A stretch of 64,000 bases of DNA from Pseudomonadota bacterium (lineage in GTDB: Bacteria > Pseudomonadota > Gammaproteobacteria > Burkholderiales > Gallionellaceae), in contig JAJZUP010000002.1 in NCBI GenBank assembly GCA_021848465.1, forward strand, positions 248,001 through 312,000, given 5' to 3'. A program made the translations under genes and the position numbers. The notes beneath the pieces are model-generated. The model did no database searches. It had not been told where the DNA came from and saw nothing but the letters and a program-made list of their open reading frames with translations. Positions 1 to 8,788 of the stretch are shown piece by piece. Position 1 is the first letter of the stretch. The number at the start of each line of letters is the position of its first letter.

Positions 1-107
1 CCGACACCGGTCCCGGCGTCGATCAACACATCCTGATTCAGCAATAGCGAGGTGGTACGCAAGTTTCCACCAATTCCACCACTGCACCCCAACACCCTGA
101 GCTTCAT
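1..107 (-). CDS. Cyclic-nucleotide phosphodiesterase, MBL fold (5' part only)
   Basis: This is a partial gene running off the left edge and is not in the ORF track. Reverse translation from the ATG at 107 gives MKLRVLGCSGGIGG, then LRTTS and LIDAGTGV. That is the opening beta-strand and loop pattern of the metallo-beta-lactamase-fold class II type cyclic-nucleotide phosphodiesterases, which hydrolyse cAMP. The HxHxDH metal-binding motif would lie outside the window, so activity cannot be checked here. It starts 36 nt after the adenylate cyclase stop on the same strand, so the enzyme that makes cAMP and the one predicted to remove it are probably co-transcribed. Confidence 0.7.
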   Translation of the reverse strand, partial: MKLRVLGCSGGIGGNLRTTSLLLNQDVLIDAGTGV

Positions 108-143
108 CCGCAACTCGTCCCCTGATTTAGTCCACACTGCATT

Positions 144-2345
144 TTATTTTGTCTTGAACACAAAAACGCCATCCCATGCCGCTGGTGGCGGATTATTGCG
201 GTAATAACCGATCCGCTCAGTGTACACATGATATAACTTAGTGTCCGGCGCTTTCTGCTGGAGGTTGAATAGCAACAACTCGGCCTGGTCCCAATCCTGG
301 TTACGATACGCGCGCAACATCTGGTGGAACAATTTGTTTTCCTCCTGCACCGCCTCGCTCACCGCCCCCTTCAACCCAAGCGGCTCAAAGATCGCCACCG
401 GCTCCTCCTTGCCTTTCACGCGCACCATATCCAGTTCGCGATAGACGAATTCCGGTGCAGCCGTCTTGGTGTTTTCGCCCACCACAACCTTTGCGCCATA
501 CTCCTTGGTGATCCCCTCCAGGCGCGAGGCGAGATTCACCGCATCCCCCATCACGGTATACGCAACGCGCACTTCAGAACCCATGTTGCCGACGCTCACG
601 CGCCCGGTATTCACGCCCACACCAATATGCAGCTCCGGCCAGCCGCGCTGCTTTAGCCGTGGCTGCAAGGCGTCCAGCGCCTTATGCATCTCCAGGCCGG
701 CGAGTATACCGTGATAGGCATGACGCTCATCCGGCAGCGGCGCTCCCCAGAATGCCATGATGCAGTCGCCCATGTATTTGTCTATCGTGCCACGGTGCTT
801 ATGAACCACGCGCGATAACGGCGTCAGGAACTCATTCATCAGCAGCGACAGCTCCTTCGAGTCGAGCCCTTCGGAAATCGAGGTAAAGCCGCGCACATCG
901 GAAAACAGGATCGTCATCTCGCGGCTGTCTCCCGCCATGGAAACCTGGTCAGGATGCTCGCTCAGTTCGCCGACAACCTCTTTGGGAACATATTGACCAA
1001 ACAGCTTGGTAATCTGGCGCTTGGTGCGCGACTCCAAAAAGTAGCCGAACGACATGTTCAGCGCAAACAGCGCTGACACCATCATCAGGAAACTGGCCAA
1101 CGGCAAATCGATCGCGCCATATTTCCAGACCAGTATGTTCAACGCAACCATGCCCAGCAGCACCAGGAGGCTCGCCAAGGTGCCGTGGATCGGGCTCAGC
1201 TGGGGCAGCAGCACACTCAACACGCCACCCACCAGCAACAACAGGATCACCTCGGCCCCCATGATGTAAGGTGGCCTGGATTTTAAATCCTGATGCAGGA
1301 TGCCGCTGATCATGTTGGCATGCGCCTCCACTCCTGGATAGACCTCATTTACCGGCGTCGTGCGCATATCCAGCAAACCCGGGGCTGTCGTGCCCACCAG
1401 GATGATCTTGCTTTTCAGTTCCGCAACCGGGATGCGCTGATGCAAGACATCCGTCACCGAAACGTAACGGAAGGAGTTGCGGAAACCGCGATACGGCACC
1501 AGCGCACTGGCGGTCCTGTCCACCGGAATGCGCAAATTATCCAGTTGCAGCCACTCCAGCCCGGCATAACTCCTGTCATCGTTGCCATATCCGGCCTTCA
1601 AGGACGGGTTGCCGAGCAAGGTGCGCACCATCGCCAGAGAAAGCGATTCGTAATATGCCCCGCCATACTCGATCAACATCGGTATCCTGCGCACCACGCC
1701 ATCCTCATCCGGTGATTGCGTGAAATGCCCGGCACTGGCGGCACGACTCTGGAACTCATCAAGGTTGCCGCCATAACCGTCCGCGTGAATGAAATCTATG
1801 GGCCGTCCCTGAAAAGTCCCCGGTGCGAAAACCGGGGCTGGCAACGCACCGGAAGTGCTGCCGGTATTGTTGAAGTAGTATCCCAGAACCACATTGCGCT
1901 GCTGCATCTTGCTGGCAAACTGCGCGTCATATTCGAGTTGCGGCTGGATTTGTTCTAGCGCACTTTGGTAAGCAGGGACGCCTTTAAGCTGCTGCCGGGC
2001 AAGCTCTTGCAGCACCGCGAGTCCGGAACTGGTATCACGCTCGGCAAACACCACGTCAAAGCCGACTTCGGCCACGCCGTAAGTATCAAACAGCTTGTCC
2101 AGCAACAAAGCCAGTTTGTCCCGTCCCCATGGCCAGTGCCCCTCTGCCTTCAGGCTTTTTTCATCGATATCGAGAATGACGATGCCATCATCCTGCGTTT
2201 TGGGCATCGTCAGACGCAGGCGCGTATCGTAGATTTTTTTCTCGACAAAGCTGACAAAGCTCAGCTTGTAGAAGTGGGCCGCACTGCCCGCAAACAGGAG
2301 GACGATCAGGAAACCTAGCGCGATCAGCAGTGCGTGCTTTCTCAT
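144..2345 (-). CDS. CHASE2-domain adenylate cyclase (class III)
   Basis: A 733-aa membrane-bound class III cyclase making cAMP from ATP. An N-terminal membrane segment is followed by an extracytoplasmic CHASE2 sensor (about residues 35-345), three hydrophobic helices (about 360-435) and the catalytic domain (about 470-640). Metal-binding aspartates sit in SDVRGFT (about residue 480) and YMGDCIMAFWG (about 525). Purine-selecting residues are the Lys of DKYMGD and the Thr of VAYTVMGD, the adenylate rather than guanylate pattern. The C-terminal tail looks helical or TPR-like. It is last but one in a minus-strand run of kinase, phosphatase, FHA and cyclase genes with 17-36 nt gaps. The ligand of the CHASE2 domain is unknown. 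Confidence 0.88.
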   Translation of the reverse strand: MRKHALLIALGFLIVLLFAGSAAHFYKLSFVSFVEKKIYDTRLRLTMPKTQDDGIVILDIDEKSLKAEGHWPWGRDKLALLLDKLFDTYGVAEVGFDVVFAERDTSSGLAVLQELARQQLKGVPAYQSALEQIQPQLEYDAQFASKMQQRNVVLGYYFNNTGSTSGALPAPVFAPGTFQGRPIDFIHADGYGGNLDEFQSRAASAGHFTQSPDEDGVVRRIPMLIEYGGAYYESLSLAMVRTLLGNPSLKAGYGNDDRSYAGLEWLQLDNLRIPVDRTASALVPYRGFRNSFRYVSVTDVLHQRIPVAELKSKIILVGTTAPGLLDMRTTPVNEVYPGVEAHANMISGILHQDLKSRPPYIMGAEVILLLLVGGVLSVLLPQLSPIHGTLASLLVLLGMVALNILVWKYGAIDLPLASFLMMVSALFALNMSFGYFLESRTKRQITKLFGQYVPKEVVGELSEHPDQVSMAGDSREMTILFSDVRGFTSISEGLDSKELSLLMNEFLTPLSRVVHKHRGTIDKYMGDCIMAFWGAPLPDERHAYHGILAGLEMHKALDALQPRLKQRGWPELHIGVGVNTGRVSVGNMGSEVRVAYTVMGDAVNLASRLEGITKEYGAKVVVGENTKTAAPEFVYRELDMVRVKGKEEPVAIFEPLGLKGAVSEAVQEENKLFHQMLRAYRNQDWDQAELLLFNLQQKAPDTKLYHVYTERIGYYRNNPPPAAWDGVFVFKTK

Positions 2346-2377
2346 TCCGTCCTCACCGGATGCCGGTCAGCCGTAGA

Positions 2378-3115
2378 TCAGCTCTTGAAATAAAATTCCA
2401 TTTTTACGCCTGCCAGCTCAATGATGTCATGATCATTCAACTGATGCGGATGCTCGCCGGTCGATTCGCCGTTCACCAGCGGAAATCTATCCCCTTCGAC
2501 ATGGGTGATGAAATAACCGTGCGGGCGCTTGGCCAGCACCGCCACCTGGACTCCGGGCTTGCCCAGTGTGGTCAGACTCTTCACCAGCTCCAGTTCACGA
2601 CCGGCATTGGGGCCATTCAGGATCTGGATTGAAGCCTGCTGCTGCGCCGGCGCAGCCGGGGTCGGCTGCGGAGCGGTCTTGCCCAGCGTGGTCGTCCCGA
2701 ACCCGGCTCCATCGCCTACGGCACCAAACTTGCCGGTCGCCTCGCCGGGTTCCGGGGCTGCCTGCTTGGGCGTCTTGCTAAGCACCATGGTCTTTTCGAA
2801 ATCGGCCGGGGTTGCCTGGTTTGGCTGGTCATTCAGGTACTTGAGCTTGTACTTGCCGATCTCGATCACATCCCCGTTCTGCAGGAAATGTTTCTTGGTA
2901 ACCATCCCATTCACGGCAAGGCCGTTGGTGCTGTCAAGATCCTCCAGGAACGAGTCATTCAGGATCGTGATGATCGCCGCATGCTCGCTGCTTACCGCCA
3001 GGTTATCGATCACGATATCGTTATGCGGTTTGCGTCCGATCAAGGTCCGCTCCTTGCTGAGCACATGTTCTTTCAGCACCACGCCATCCATGCTGAGTAT
3101 CAGTTTTGCAGCCAT
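2378..3115 (-). CDS. FHA-domain phosphopeptide-binding protein
   Basis: A 245-aa cytoplasmic protein. The N-terminal FHA domain (about residues 5-95) shows the binding signature LIGRKPHNDIVI, then SSEHAAI and DLDSTNGLAVNG, the loops that contact phosphothreonine. A Pro/Ala-rich linker (about 100-160) leads to a second, degenerate FHA-like fold ending NDHDIIELAGVKMEFYF. FHA proteins normally serve as partners or substrates of Hanks-type kinases. This one lies directly between the PP2C phosphatase and the adenylate cyclase, so it may carry signals from the upstream CHASE2 kinase, which is an inference. A GGGGA ribosome site precedes the ATG. No signal peptide is seen. Confidence 0.85.
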   Translation of the reverse strand: MAAKLILSMDGVVLKEHVLSKERTLIGRKPHNDIVIDNLAVSSEHAAIITILNDSFLEDLDSTNGLAVNGMVTKKHFLQNGDVIEIGKYKLKYLNDQPNQATPADFEKTMVLSKTPKQAAPEPGEATGKFGAVGDGAGFGTTTLGKTAPQPTPAAPAQQQASIQILNGPNAGRELELVKSLTTLGKPGVQVAVLAKRPHGYFITHVEGDRFPLVNGESTGEHPHQLNDHDIIELAGVKMEFYFKS

Positions 3116-3132
3116 ATCATCTTTCCCCGTAG

Positions 3133-3960
3133 TTAATCCTTGAACCAGGACAAGAGTTTCGCCATCCAGCCTCGCGGCGCAGCAAACTTGCCCTTCACCT
3201 TCACCAAAATCACGGAAACGTTGTCACGCCCGCCATTGTCGTTAGCCATCTGCACAAGCTCGTTTGCCGCCAGCGGCAAATTGGCCTTCAGCATTTTCAG
3301 CACATCCCCGATCTCTTCGTCCGCAACCATATCGTTGAGACCGTCTGAACAGAACAAATATATATCGCCCACCTGCACATCATGCACATGCACCTCGACC
3401 TGGACTTCGGTATCGATGCCCACCGCACGCGTCACCAGGTTCTTGTTTTTGGAGGTACGAGCATCCTCTTTGCTGATCATGCCGCTGTCGATCTGCTCCT
3501 GCAGCAGCGAATGATCCCTGGTCACCACCGCGAACTCTTCGCCGCGCAAGCGGTACATGCGCGAGTCGCCGACATGCGCAACCGCCACGCGGTTATCGTA
3601 AAACAGGCCGGCAACAACAGTGGTGCCCATGCCGGAATACTGCGGCTGGCTCTGGGCCGCGTGAAAAATCGAGGCGTTTGCCTTCTGCACATTATCGCGC
3701 AGCAACACCACGCCGGTATCCTCGCCGCAAAACGGGTCAGGCGTCTCGGGTTTCACGCTCTGCAAATGAAATTTGATCTCGCTGGACAACACCGATACAG
3801 CAATACCGCTGGCAACCTCCCCGGCATTGTAGCCGCCCATGCCATCGGCCAGCACCACCAAGCCGTTCGCGGCATCGGTGGCTACACTATCCTCATTGTG
3901 CGAACGCACCCGGCCCGGATCGGTGCGACTCGCTATTTCAAGTGCGTCCTGTATATCCAC
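3133..3960 (-). CDS. PP2C-family Ser/Thr phosphatase (Stp1-like)
   Basis: A metal-dependent protein phosphatase expected to reverse phosphorylation by the neighbouring kinase. The PP2C motifs are present in order: SRTDPGRVRSHNEDS, LADGMGGYNAGEVAS, VAHVGDSRMYRLR, CSDGLNDMV and GGRDNVSVILV, so all metal-coordinating aspartates are kept. The track ORF starts at 4002 inside the kinase gene without a ribosome site. I prefer the GTG at 3960, preceded by AGGGA at good spacing, which puts the first conserved motif about 10 residues in. The result is about 275 aa, normal for the family. It lies 17 nt after the kinase stop and 17 nt before the FHA gene. Confidence 0.88.
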   Translation of the reverse strand: MDIQDALEIASRTDPGRVRSHNEDSVATDAANGLVVLADGMGGYNAGEVASGIAVSVLSSEIKFHLQSVKPETPDPFCGEDTGVVLLRDNVQKANASIFHAAQSQPQYSGMGTTVVAGLFYDNRVAVAHVGDSRMYRLRGEEFAVVTRDHSLLQEQIDSGMISKEDARTSKNKNLVTRAVGIDTEVQVEVHVHDVQVGDIYLFCSDGLNDMVADEEIGDVLKMLKANLPLAANELVQMANDNGGRDNVSVILVKVKGKFAAPRGWMAKLLSWFKD

Positions 3961-3977
3961 ATTCGTCCCTATGGTCG

Positions 3978-6512
3978 TTATCCACGCACCGTGGCGGCAC
4001 ATTGGCGGATAGCTTCAGCCATCTCCTGCCCGCTGCGGAAACGCTCTTCAACACTCTTCGCCAGCGCCTTGTTGATGATTGCCACCACGCAAAGGGGCAC
4101 GTCCGGAGCCACCTCCAGGATGTTGGCCGGAGGCTCGGAAGCAATCCGGTACATCAGCTGAGCCAGCGATTCGCCCTCGAAAGGGAGCTTACCACATACC
4201 ATCTGGTACAGGCTTACGCCCAGTGAGAACAAATCCGACGGCCCCTCAATCTTGTTCCCTGCCAGTTGCTCAGGGGACATATACGACGGCGTACCCAGAA
4301 CCATGCCGGTTTTAGTCTTGGACGAGTCGGTAATGCGCGCGATCCCGAAATCCGTCACCTTGACCGTATCCGTTTCCGGGTCGTACATAATATTGGCGGG
4401 TTTGACATCCCGGTGCACCACATGCAGCGTATGAGCATACCCCAGCGCGTCGGCCACCCGCGCCATAATGCTCAGCACCTTGGGCAAGGGCAGCAGATTC
4501 TCGCGCTTGGTGTAGGGCACCAGATCCTTGCCCTTGAGGAACTCCATCGCTATATACGCCAGATCGTGTTCTTCGCCGGCATCGTACATCGTGACGATAT
4601 TCGGGTGACTGAGACGCCCGGCGGTTTCCGCTTCGCGGAAGAAGCGCGCCTTCACCTCGGCCAGTTCATCCTCCTCAAATTCCTCGGACAAATTCAGGGT
4701 CTTGATCGCCACAACGCGGCCAATCTTGGGGTCCTTGCCCATATAGACGACGCCCATCGCCCCCTTGCCCAACTCCTTCTCGATTTCGTAGCGGCCCAGC
4801 ATGGGTTTGGAAACCCCGGCCCTGCCCAAATGCAACGTGCTCGCATTCCCTTTGGCGGACGCGCCGCCCAGGATCACGGTTTCGGCCATCGCGCGCGCCT
4901 GGCTCAGGCGCTGCTCGAGATCGCGGAATTTGGGGTTGTACTCGGCCATATAGCGGAATACCGACTCGGCTTTGTTAAACTGGCGCTTGCGCTCGAAGTC
5001 CAGTCCCAGGTTGTACAACACATCCATCAGGCTGTCGTCCATCGGCACCTTGCGGAACTTGTCAAACGCCATGTCCAGTTGCCCTTGCCCCTGAAAGGCC
5101 AAGCCAAGCATCCGGTTGCTTTCCGCCGACTCCGCATCGGATTTCTCCTTGCCCTTTTCCGTCACCAGGAAGCGCTTGGTGGTCAGCAGCAAATGGCCCA
5201 CCAACAGCATCGCCGCCGGCAACATCAACTGCAGCCAGATGCCCTGCGTCATCATCAGCACGAAATGGCTGCCGACAAGCAATACAAACAAAAACCCGGT
5301 AAGCAAAGCCCCCAGGCCGGCCTTCAGGCGCGGCAGCACGACAATCAGGTACAGCGCAACCGTCAGGAATATTCCCGTTTGCGCCCAGAACCCCCAGTCG
5401 GGAACCACAAAAAAGTCCTGTTTCAAAATGCTGGAAATCGAATGCGCCAAGGTGATCACCGGCGCCATCCCGGCGGAAACCGGGGTTACCTGTAAAGTCC
5501 CGACACCCGCCGCCGTCGCCCCGATCAACACAATCTTGTCGCGATACTTGTCGGCGGGTATCTTGCCTGTCAGCACATCATAGAAGGAATCAACCTGGAA
5601 TGCCGGCTTGCCCTCCTGGCTGCCGTAGAAATATGTGTACATGCGCGACATTGGGTCGGTAGCAATGGTCAGGTTGCCCAGCTTCACATCCTTGCCCAGC
5701 TCGACATGAATATCCTTGGGCTCAAGATTCAGGCTCTTCGCCGCCAGCATCAGGGAAAGCGAAGGATAGAGCTGGTCGTAATATCCCAGCACCAGTGGCT
5801 CAGTGCGTATCCCGCCATCCACATCCGGCGTCACATTCAAGTGCCCGACACCCAAGGCCAGCGAGCCCAGCATCGGGATGGGGATTTGTGCGCCACGGCT
5901 CTGGATAGGCTCACCTGCCTCGCCCACTGTTTTGACATCGACCAACTGATCCCTGAGGATGTAATCCGGCATGGGACTGTCCGGCTTGCCCTGCGGCACT
6001 CCCAACTCCAGCAACATGCCCAGCAGCACCTGGTTTGACCTTGCCATGCTTTCCGCCAGCTTGGCATCGTTATCCAGATGCGAAAGGGCCTCCTGCAGGA
6101 TGGCGCTCAATTGGTTCCACTGCTCCGGATTGCTTTCTTTCAGAGTGGAGTTGGCAACCAGCTCGGCAATCTTGTTGACGTACACCAGCCCGGCATCCAC
6201 TTGCGGCTCGGAAAACAGGATCGTCTGTCCAATGACCTTGGGATGACCGGCTGACAAAACATCCAGCAGCATCGCCTGGATTTCACGCGGCCACGGCCAG
6301 CGTCCGAGGTTGGCGATACTGGCATCGTCAATGGCAATAATGGCAATCTTGTCGCTGGGAGTACGTGCGGACGCCTTGACGCCGAGGTCATAGGCCTTGC
6401 GCTCCATGCTTTGGAGCAAATCTGAATTTGCCCCAATCAGGAAAAGCAAGGCAACCAGCAATCCAACCAGCCAGTCAGCCTTCAAAAGCGCCATTTTTCT
6501 GAAATTCGCCAT
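3978..6512 (-). CDS. CHASE2-domain Ser/Thr protein kinase
   Basis: An 844-aa Hanks-type kinase. An N-terminal transmembrane helix and CHASE2 sensor (about residues 30-365) are followed by three membrane helices (about 370-450), a short TPR-like helical linker (about 465-545) and a kinase domain (about 573-840). Kinase motifs are complete: LGKGAMGVVY, AIKTL, HRDVKPANIM, DFGIA and GTPSYMSPEQ. The sensor resembles that of the cyclase three genes downstream, so two outputs may read the same kind of envelope signal. The ATG at 6512 has AAGG upstream. It appears to head the operon, since an inverted repeat and the uspA stop lie just upstream. Confidence 0.9.
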   Translation of the reverse strand: MANFRKMALLKADWLVGLLVALLFLIGANSDLLQSMERKAYDLGVKASARTPSDKIAIIAIDDASIANLGRWPWPREIQAMLLDVLSAGHPKVIGQTILFSEPQVDAGLVYVNKIAELVANSTLKESNPEQWNQLSAILQEALSHLDNDAKLAESMARSNQVLLGMLLELGVPQGKPDSPMPDYILRDQLVDVKTVGEAGEPIQSRGAQIPIPMLGSLALGVGHLNVTPDVDGGIRTEPLVLGYYDQLYPSLSLMLAAKSLNLEPKDIHVELGKDVKLGNLTIATDPMSRMYTYFYGSQEGKPAFQVDSFYDVLTGKIPADKYRDKIVLIGATAAGVGTLQVTPVSAGMAPVITLAHSISSILKQDFFVVPDWGFWAQTGIFLTVALYLIVVLPRLKAGLGALLTGFLFVLLVGSHFVLMMTQGIWLQLMLPAAMLLVGHLLLTTKRFLVTEKGKEKSDAESAESNRMLGLAFQGQGQLDMAFDKFRKVPMDDSLMDVLYNLGLDFERKRQFNKAESVFRYMAEYNPKFRDLEQRLSQARAMAETVILGGASAKGNASTLHLGRAGVSKPMLGRYEIEKELGKGAMGVVYMGKDPKIGRVVAIKTLNLSEEFEEDELAEVKARFFREAETAGRLSHPNIVTMYDAGEEHDLAYIAMEFLKGKDLVPYTKRENLLPLPKVLSIMARVADALGYAHTLHVVHRDVKPANIMYDPETDTVKVTDFGIARITDSSKTKTGMVLGTPSYMSPEQLAGNKIEGPSDLFSLGVSLYQMVCGKLPFEGESLAQLMYRIASEPPANILEVAPDVPLCVVAIINKALAKSVEERFRSGQEMAEAIRQCAATVRG

Positions 6513-6579
6513 GCCTGCCTTATGGTCATCTGCGTCAAATGTGCGCGAATACTAAAACATTTTTTAAAGGCCATCCATA

Positions 6580-6610
6580 CCTGTTTGATTTATTTGAACA
6601 TCCAAACAGG
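6580..6610. repeat. Inverted repeat between uspA and the kinase operon
   Basis: CCTGTTTG and CAAACAGG form perfect 8-bp arms around a 15-nt loop, ending one base before the uspA stop codon. No U-tract follows on either strand, so a terminator is not clear. It could instead be an operator for the CHASE2 kinase operon, whose start lies about 70 nt further on. Confidence 0.4.
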
Positions 6611-7036
6611 TTACTTGACCAGTAAAACCGGGATTGACGACAGGTTGACCACCTTGCTGGCAACCGAGCCGAGCAGCAGGGTCGCCAGCGTATTTTCACC
6701 GTGAGCGCTCATCACGATCTGGTCGATATGCTGCGCCTCGGCATACTGGATCACCGCTTCAGCCGGAGCCCCCACGCTGATATGGTAGGTATATGGAACA
6801 CCCGCGGCATCAAGCTTTGCGCGCGCTTTGGACAGGGCTGCGACACCCTGCTCGCGGTAATAGTCATTGATGATTTCCTGATTGATGAACAGCTTGATGT
6901 TCGCGGAAGCCAGCTTCCACTGCACGTTGAGCAAATGCAGCTCTGGCAGGTCTTTAAGCTGTGCGCGATAGGCAAGCATGTAATCCACCGCACGGTCGGC
7001 ATTGGCGGAACCATCGACTGGAATCAGTATCTTCAT
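6611..7036 (-). CDS. Universal stress protein, UspA family
   Basis: A 141-aa protein starting MKILIPVDGS, the first strand of the Usp fold. It ends with SAHGENTLATLLLGSVASKVV, close to the G-x2-G-x9-G-S/T nucleotide-binding pattern of ATP-binding UspA proteins. The track ORF reaches back to 7162 inside the TerC gene. The ATG at 7036 is preferred because GAGG sits 8 nt upstream, whereas the ATG at 7042 is too close. It follows the TerC gene by 10 nt and is probably co-transcribed with it. The precise role is unknown. Confidence 0.88.
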   Translation of the reverse strand: MKILIPVDGSANADRAVDYMLAYRAQLKDLPELHLLNVQWKLASANIKLFINQEIINDYYREQGVAALSKARAKLDAAGVPYTYHISVGAPAEAVIQYAEAQHIDQIVMSAHGENTLATLLLGSVASKVVNLSSIPVLLVK

Positions 7037-7046
7037 TTTCATATCC

Positions 7047-7790
7047 TCAAGATTGATCGCCCGAAGTCCCGGGCACATGCTCGTCCACCAAATCCACTGC
7101 CTTGCCGGCCGCCACCCGGCGCAACGCCAGCCACTTGCCGACCACCAGCACCAACAGCGCACACAGCACCGGCACGATCACATGCAATGCATGCCAGGTC
7201 TCCAGCAGCGGCTTCAGGGATGCCTCGCTCACCAGCATCTCCCCGGCCACATATCCCAACAGGGCGCCGCCGCCGTAGATGATGGCCGGGAAGCGGTCAA
7301 TCAGCTTGAGCACCAGCTGGCTGCTCCAGGCAATCAACGGAATACTGACCAGCAGGCCGAACACCAACAGCACCGTATTGCCGTGCGCAGCACCCGCCAC
7401 GCCAAGCACGTTGTCCAGACTCATGATGAAGTCGGCAATGATAATCGTCTTGACGGCGCCCAACAGATTGCCAGCAGCCTGCACACTGCCTTCGTCATGC
7501 TCATCCTCTTCGGGCAAGATCAGTTTGATACCGATCCAGATCAGCAACAATGCTCCCACCAGTTTCAGGTAAGGCAACGCCAACAAACTGACCGCAAAAA
7601 ATGTCAGCACAACCCGCAGCACAATTGCCCCGACCACACCGTACATGATGCCTTTTTTTCGTTGCGCAGGGGGCAGGTTGCGACACGCCAGCGCAATCAC
7701 CACCGCGTTATCGCCGGACAGCAACATATCTATTACGATAATCTTGCTCACATCCACCCAAAATTGGGCGCTCATCAACATTTCCAACAT
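7047..7790 (-). CDS. TerC-family integral membrane protein (YjbE type)
   Basis: A 247-aa polytopic membrane protein with about seven hydrophobic segments. The family hallmarks are acidic residues within membrane helices: IDMLLSGDNAVVIALA near the N-terminus and IIIADFIMSLDNVLGVAGAA in the centre. TerC/YjbE/Alx relatives are linked to metal-ion (manganese or calcium) export and tellurite resistance; the substrate here cannot be told. A TAGGAG ribosome site lies about 8 nt before the ATG. The adjoining UspA gene suggests a stress-related unit, which is inference. Confidence 0.88.
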   Translation of the reverse strand: MLEMLMSAQFWVDVSKIIVIDMLLSGDNAVVIALACRNLPPAQRKKGIMYGVVGAIVLRVVLTFFAVSLLALPYLKLVGALLLIWIGIKLILPEEDEHDEGSVQAAGNLLGAVKTIIIADFIMSLDNVLGVAGAAHGNTVLLVFGLLVSIPLIAWSSQLVLKLIDRFPAIIYGGGALLGYVAGEMLVSEASLKPLLETWHALHVIVPVLCALLVLVVGKWLALRRVAAGKAVDLVDEHVPGTSGDQS

Positions 7791-7805
7791 TTATAAACTC
7801 CTATA

Positions 7806-7896
7806 GGGGAAGGGGAAAGAGTCCGCACCTGCGGCGCTCAAGGGGGAAGGGTAAAAACCGTTGAGCTACCGCCCCCCTTCTCTCTTCCCCCTTCCC
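7806..7896. repeat. Imperfect purine/pyrimidine inverted repeat downstream of sucD
   Basis: GGGGAAGGGGAAAGAG near 7806 and CTCTCTTCCCCCTTCCC near 7880 are near-complementary, with a further GGGGGAAGGG block between them. The repeat fills the gap between the sucD stop and the terC start. It could fold into a long stem and act as a transcription end for sucD. There is no clean U-run, so the terminator reading is tentative. Confidence 0.4.
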
Positions 7897-7901
7897 GGTT
7901 A

Positions 7902-8783
7902 TTAGCCTTTCAAAATTTTCTGCATTGTGCGCCCCATCTCCGCCGGATTGCGCGTGATGTGAATGCCGCACTCCTCCATCACGGCCAGCTTCTGATCCGC
8001 ACCGCCCTCGCCGCCGGAAATGATCGCCCCGGCATGCCCCATGCGCTTGCCCGGCGGCGCGGTAATCCCGGCAATAAACCCCACCACCGGTTTCTGCATA
8101 TTAGCCTTGATCCAGCGCGCGCACTCCTCTTCCGCACTGCCGCCGATCTCGCCCACCATGATCACCGCATCGGTCTCCGGGTCGTCATTGAACATGCTCA
8201 TCACGTCGATATGTTTGAGGCCGTTGATCGGGTCGCCGCCGATACCGACGCAGGACGACTGACCATAGCCCAATGCACTCAACTGGCCCACGGCTTCATA
8301 AGTCAGCGTGCCGGAGCGCGACACCACGCCGATGCGCCCCTTCTTGTGGATATGCCCGGGCATGATGCCGATCTTGATCTCGTCAGGGGTGATCAGGCCG
8401 GGGCAGTTGGGGCCGATCAACAGCGTCCTCTTGCCCTGCATCTTGTAGCGCGTCCTGATCATGTCATGCACCGGAATGCCCTCGGTAATGCAGATGACCA
8501 GATCGAGATCAGCCTCCACCGCCTCGTCGATCGCCGCCGCCGCACCCGCCGGCGGCACATAGATCACCGATACCGTGGCACCGGTAGCCTCTTTCGCATC
8601 CTTCACAGTCGCATATACTGGAATGCCGTCAAACTGCTCGCCCGCCTTCTTCGGGTTCACGCCCGCCACAAAGCAGTCCGCCCCGTTCGCATAGGCCTTG
8701 CACTGCTGGGTATGGAACTGGCCGACCTTGCCGGTCATGCCTTGAGTAATCACTTTGGTGTTCTTGTTTATCAATATGGACAT
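7902..8783 (-). CDS. sucD: Succinyl-CoA synthetase, alpha subunit
   Basis: A 293-aa TCA-cycle enzyme subunit that with SucC interconverts succinyl-CoA and succinate with NTP formation. The N-terminal CoA-binding Rossmann fold begins [10 protein letters not shown]. The active-site phosphohistidine lies in [16 protein letters not shown] near residue 247. Length is normal. It starts 5 nt after the sucC stop with AGG upstream, so the two subunits are translated from one message. The catalytic motifs appear intact. Confidence 0.97.
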   Translation of the reverse strand: MSILINKNTKVITQGMTGKVGQFHTQQCKAYANGADCFVAGVNPKKAGEQFDGIPVYATVKDAKEATGATVSVIYVPPAGAAAAIDEAVEADLDLVICITEGIPVHDMIRTRYKMQGKRTLLIGPNCPGLITPDEIKIGIMPGHIHKKGRIGVVSRSGTLTYEAVGQLSALGYGQSSCVGIGGDPINGLKHIDVMSMFNDDPETDAVIMVGEIGGSAEEECARWIKANMQKPVVGFIAGITAPPGKRMGHAGAIISGGEGGADQKLAVMEECGIHITRNPAEMGRTMQKILKG

Positions 8784-8788
8784 GGTGC

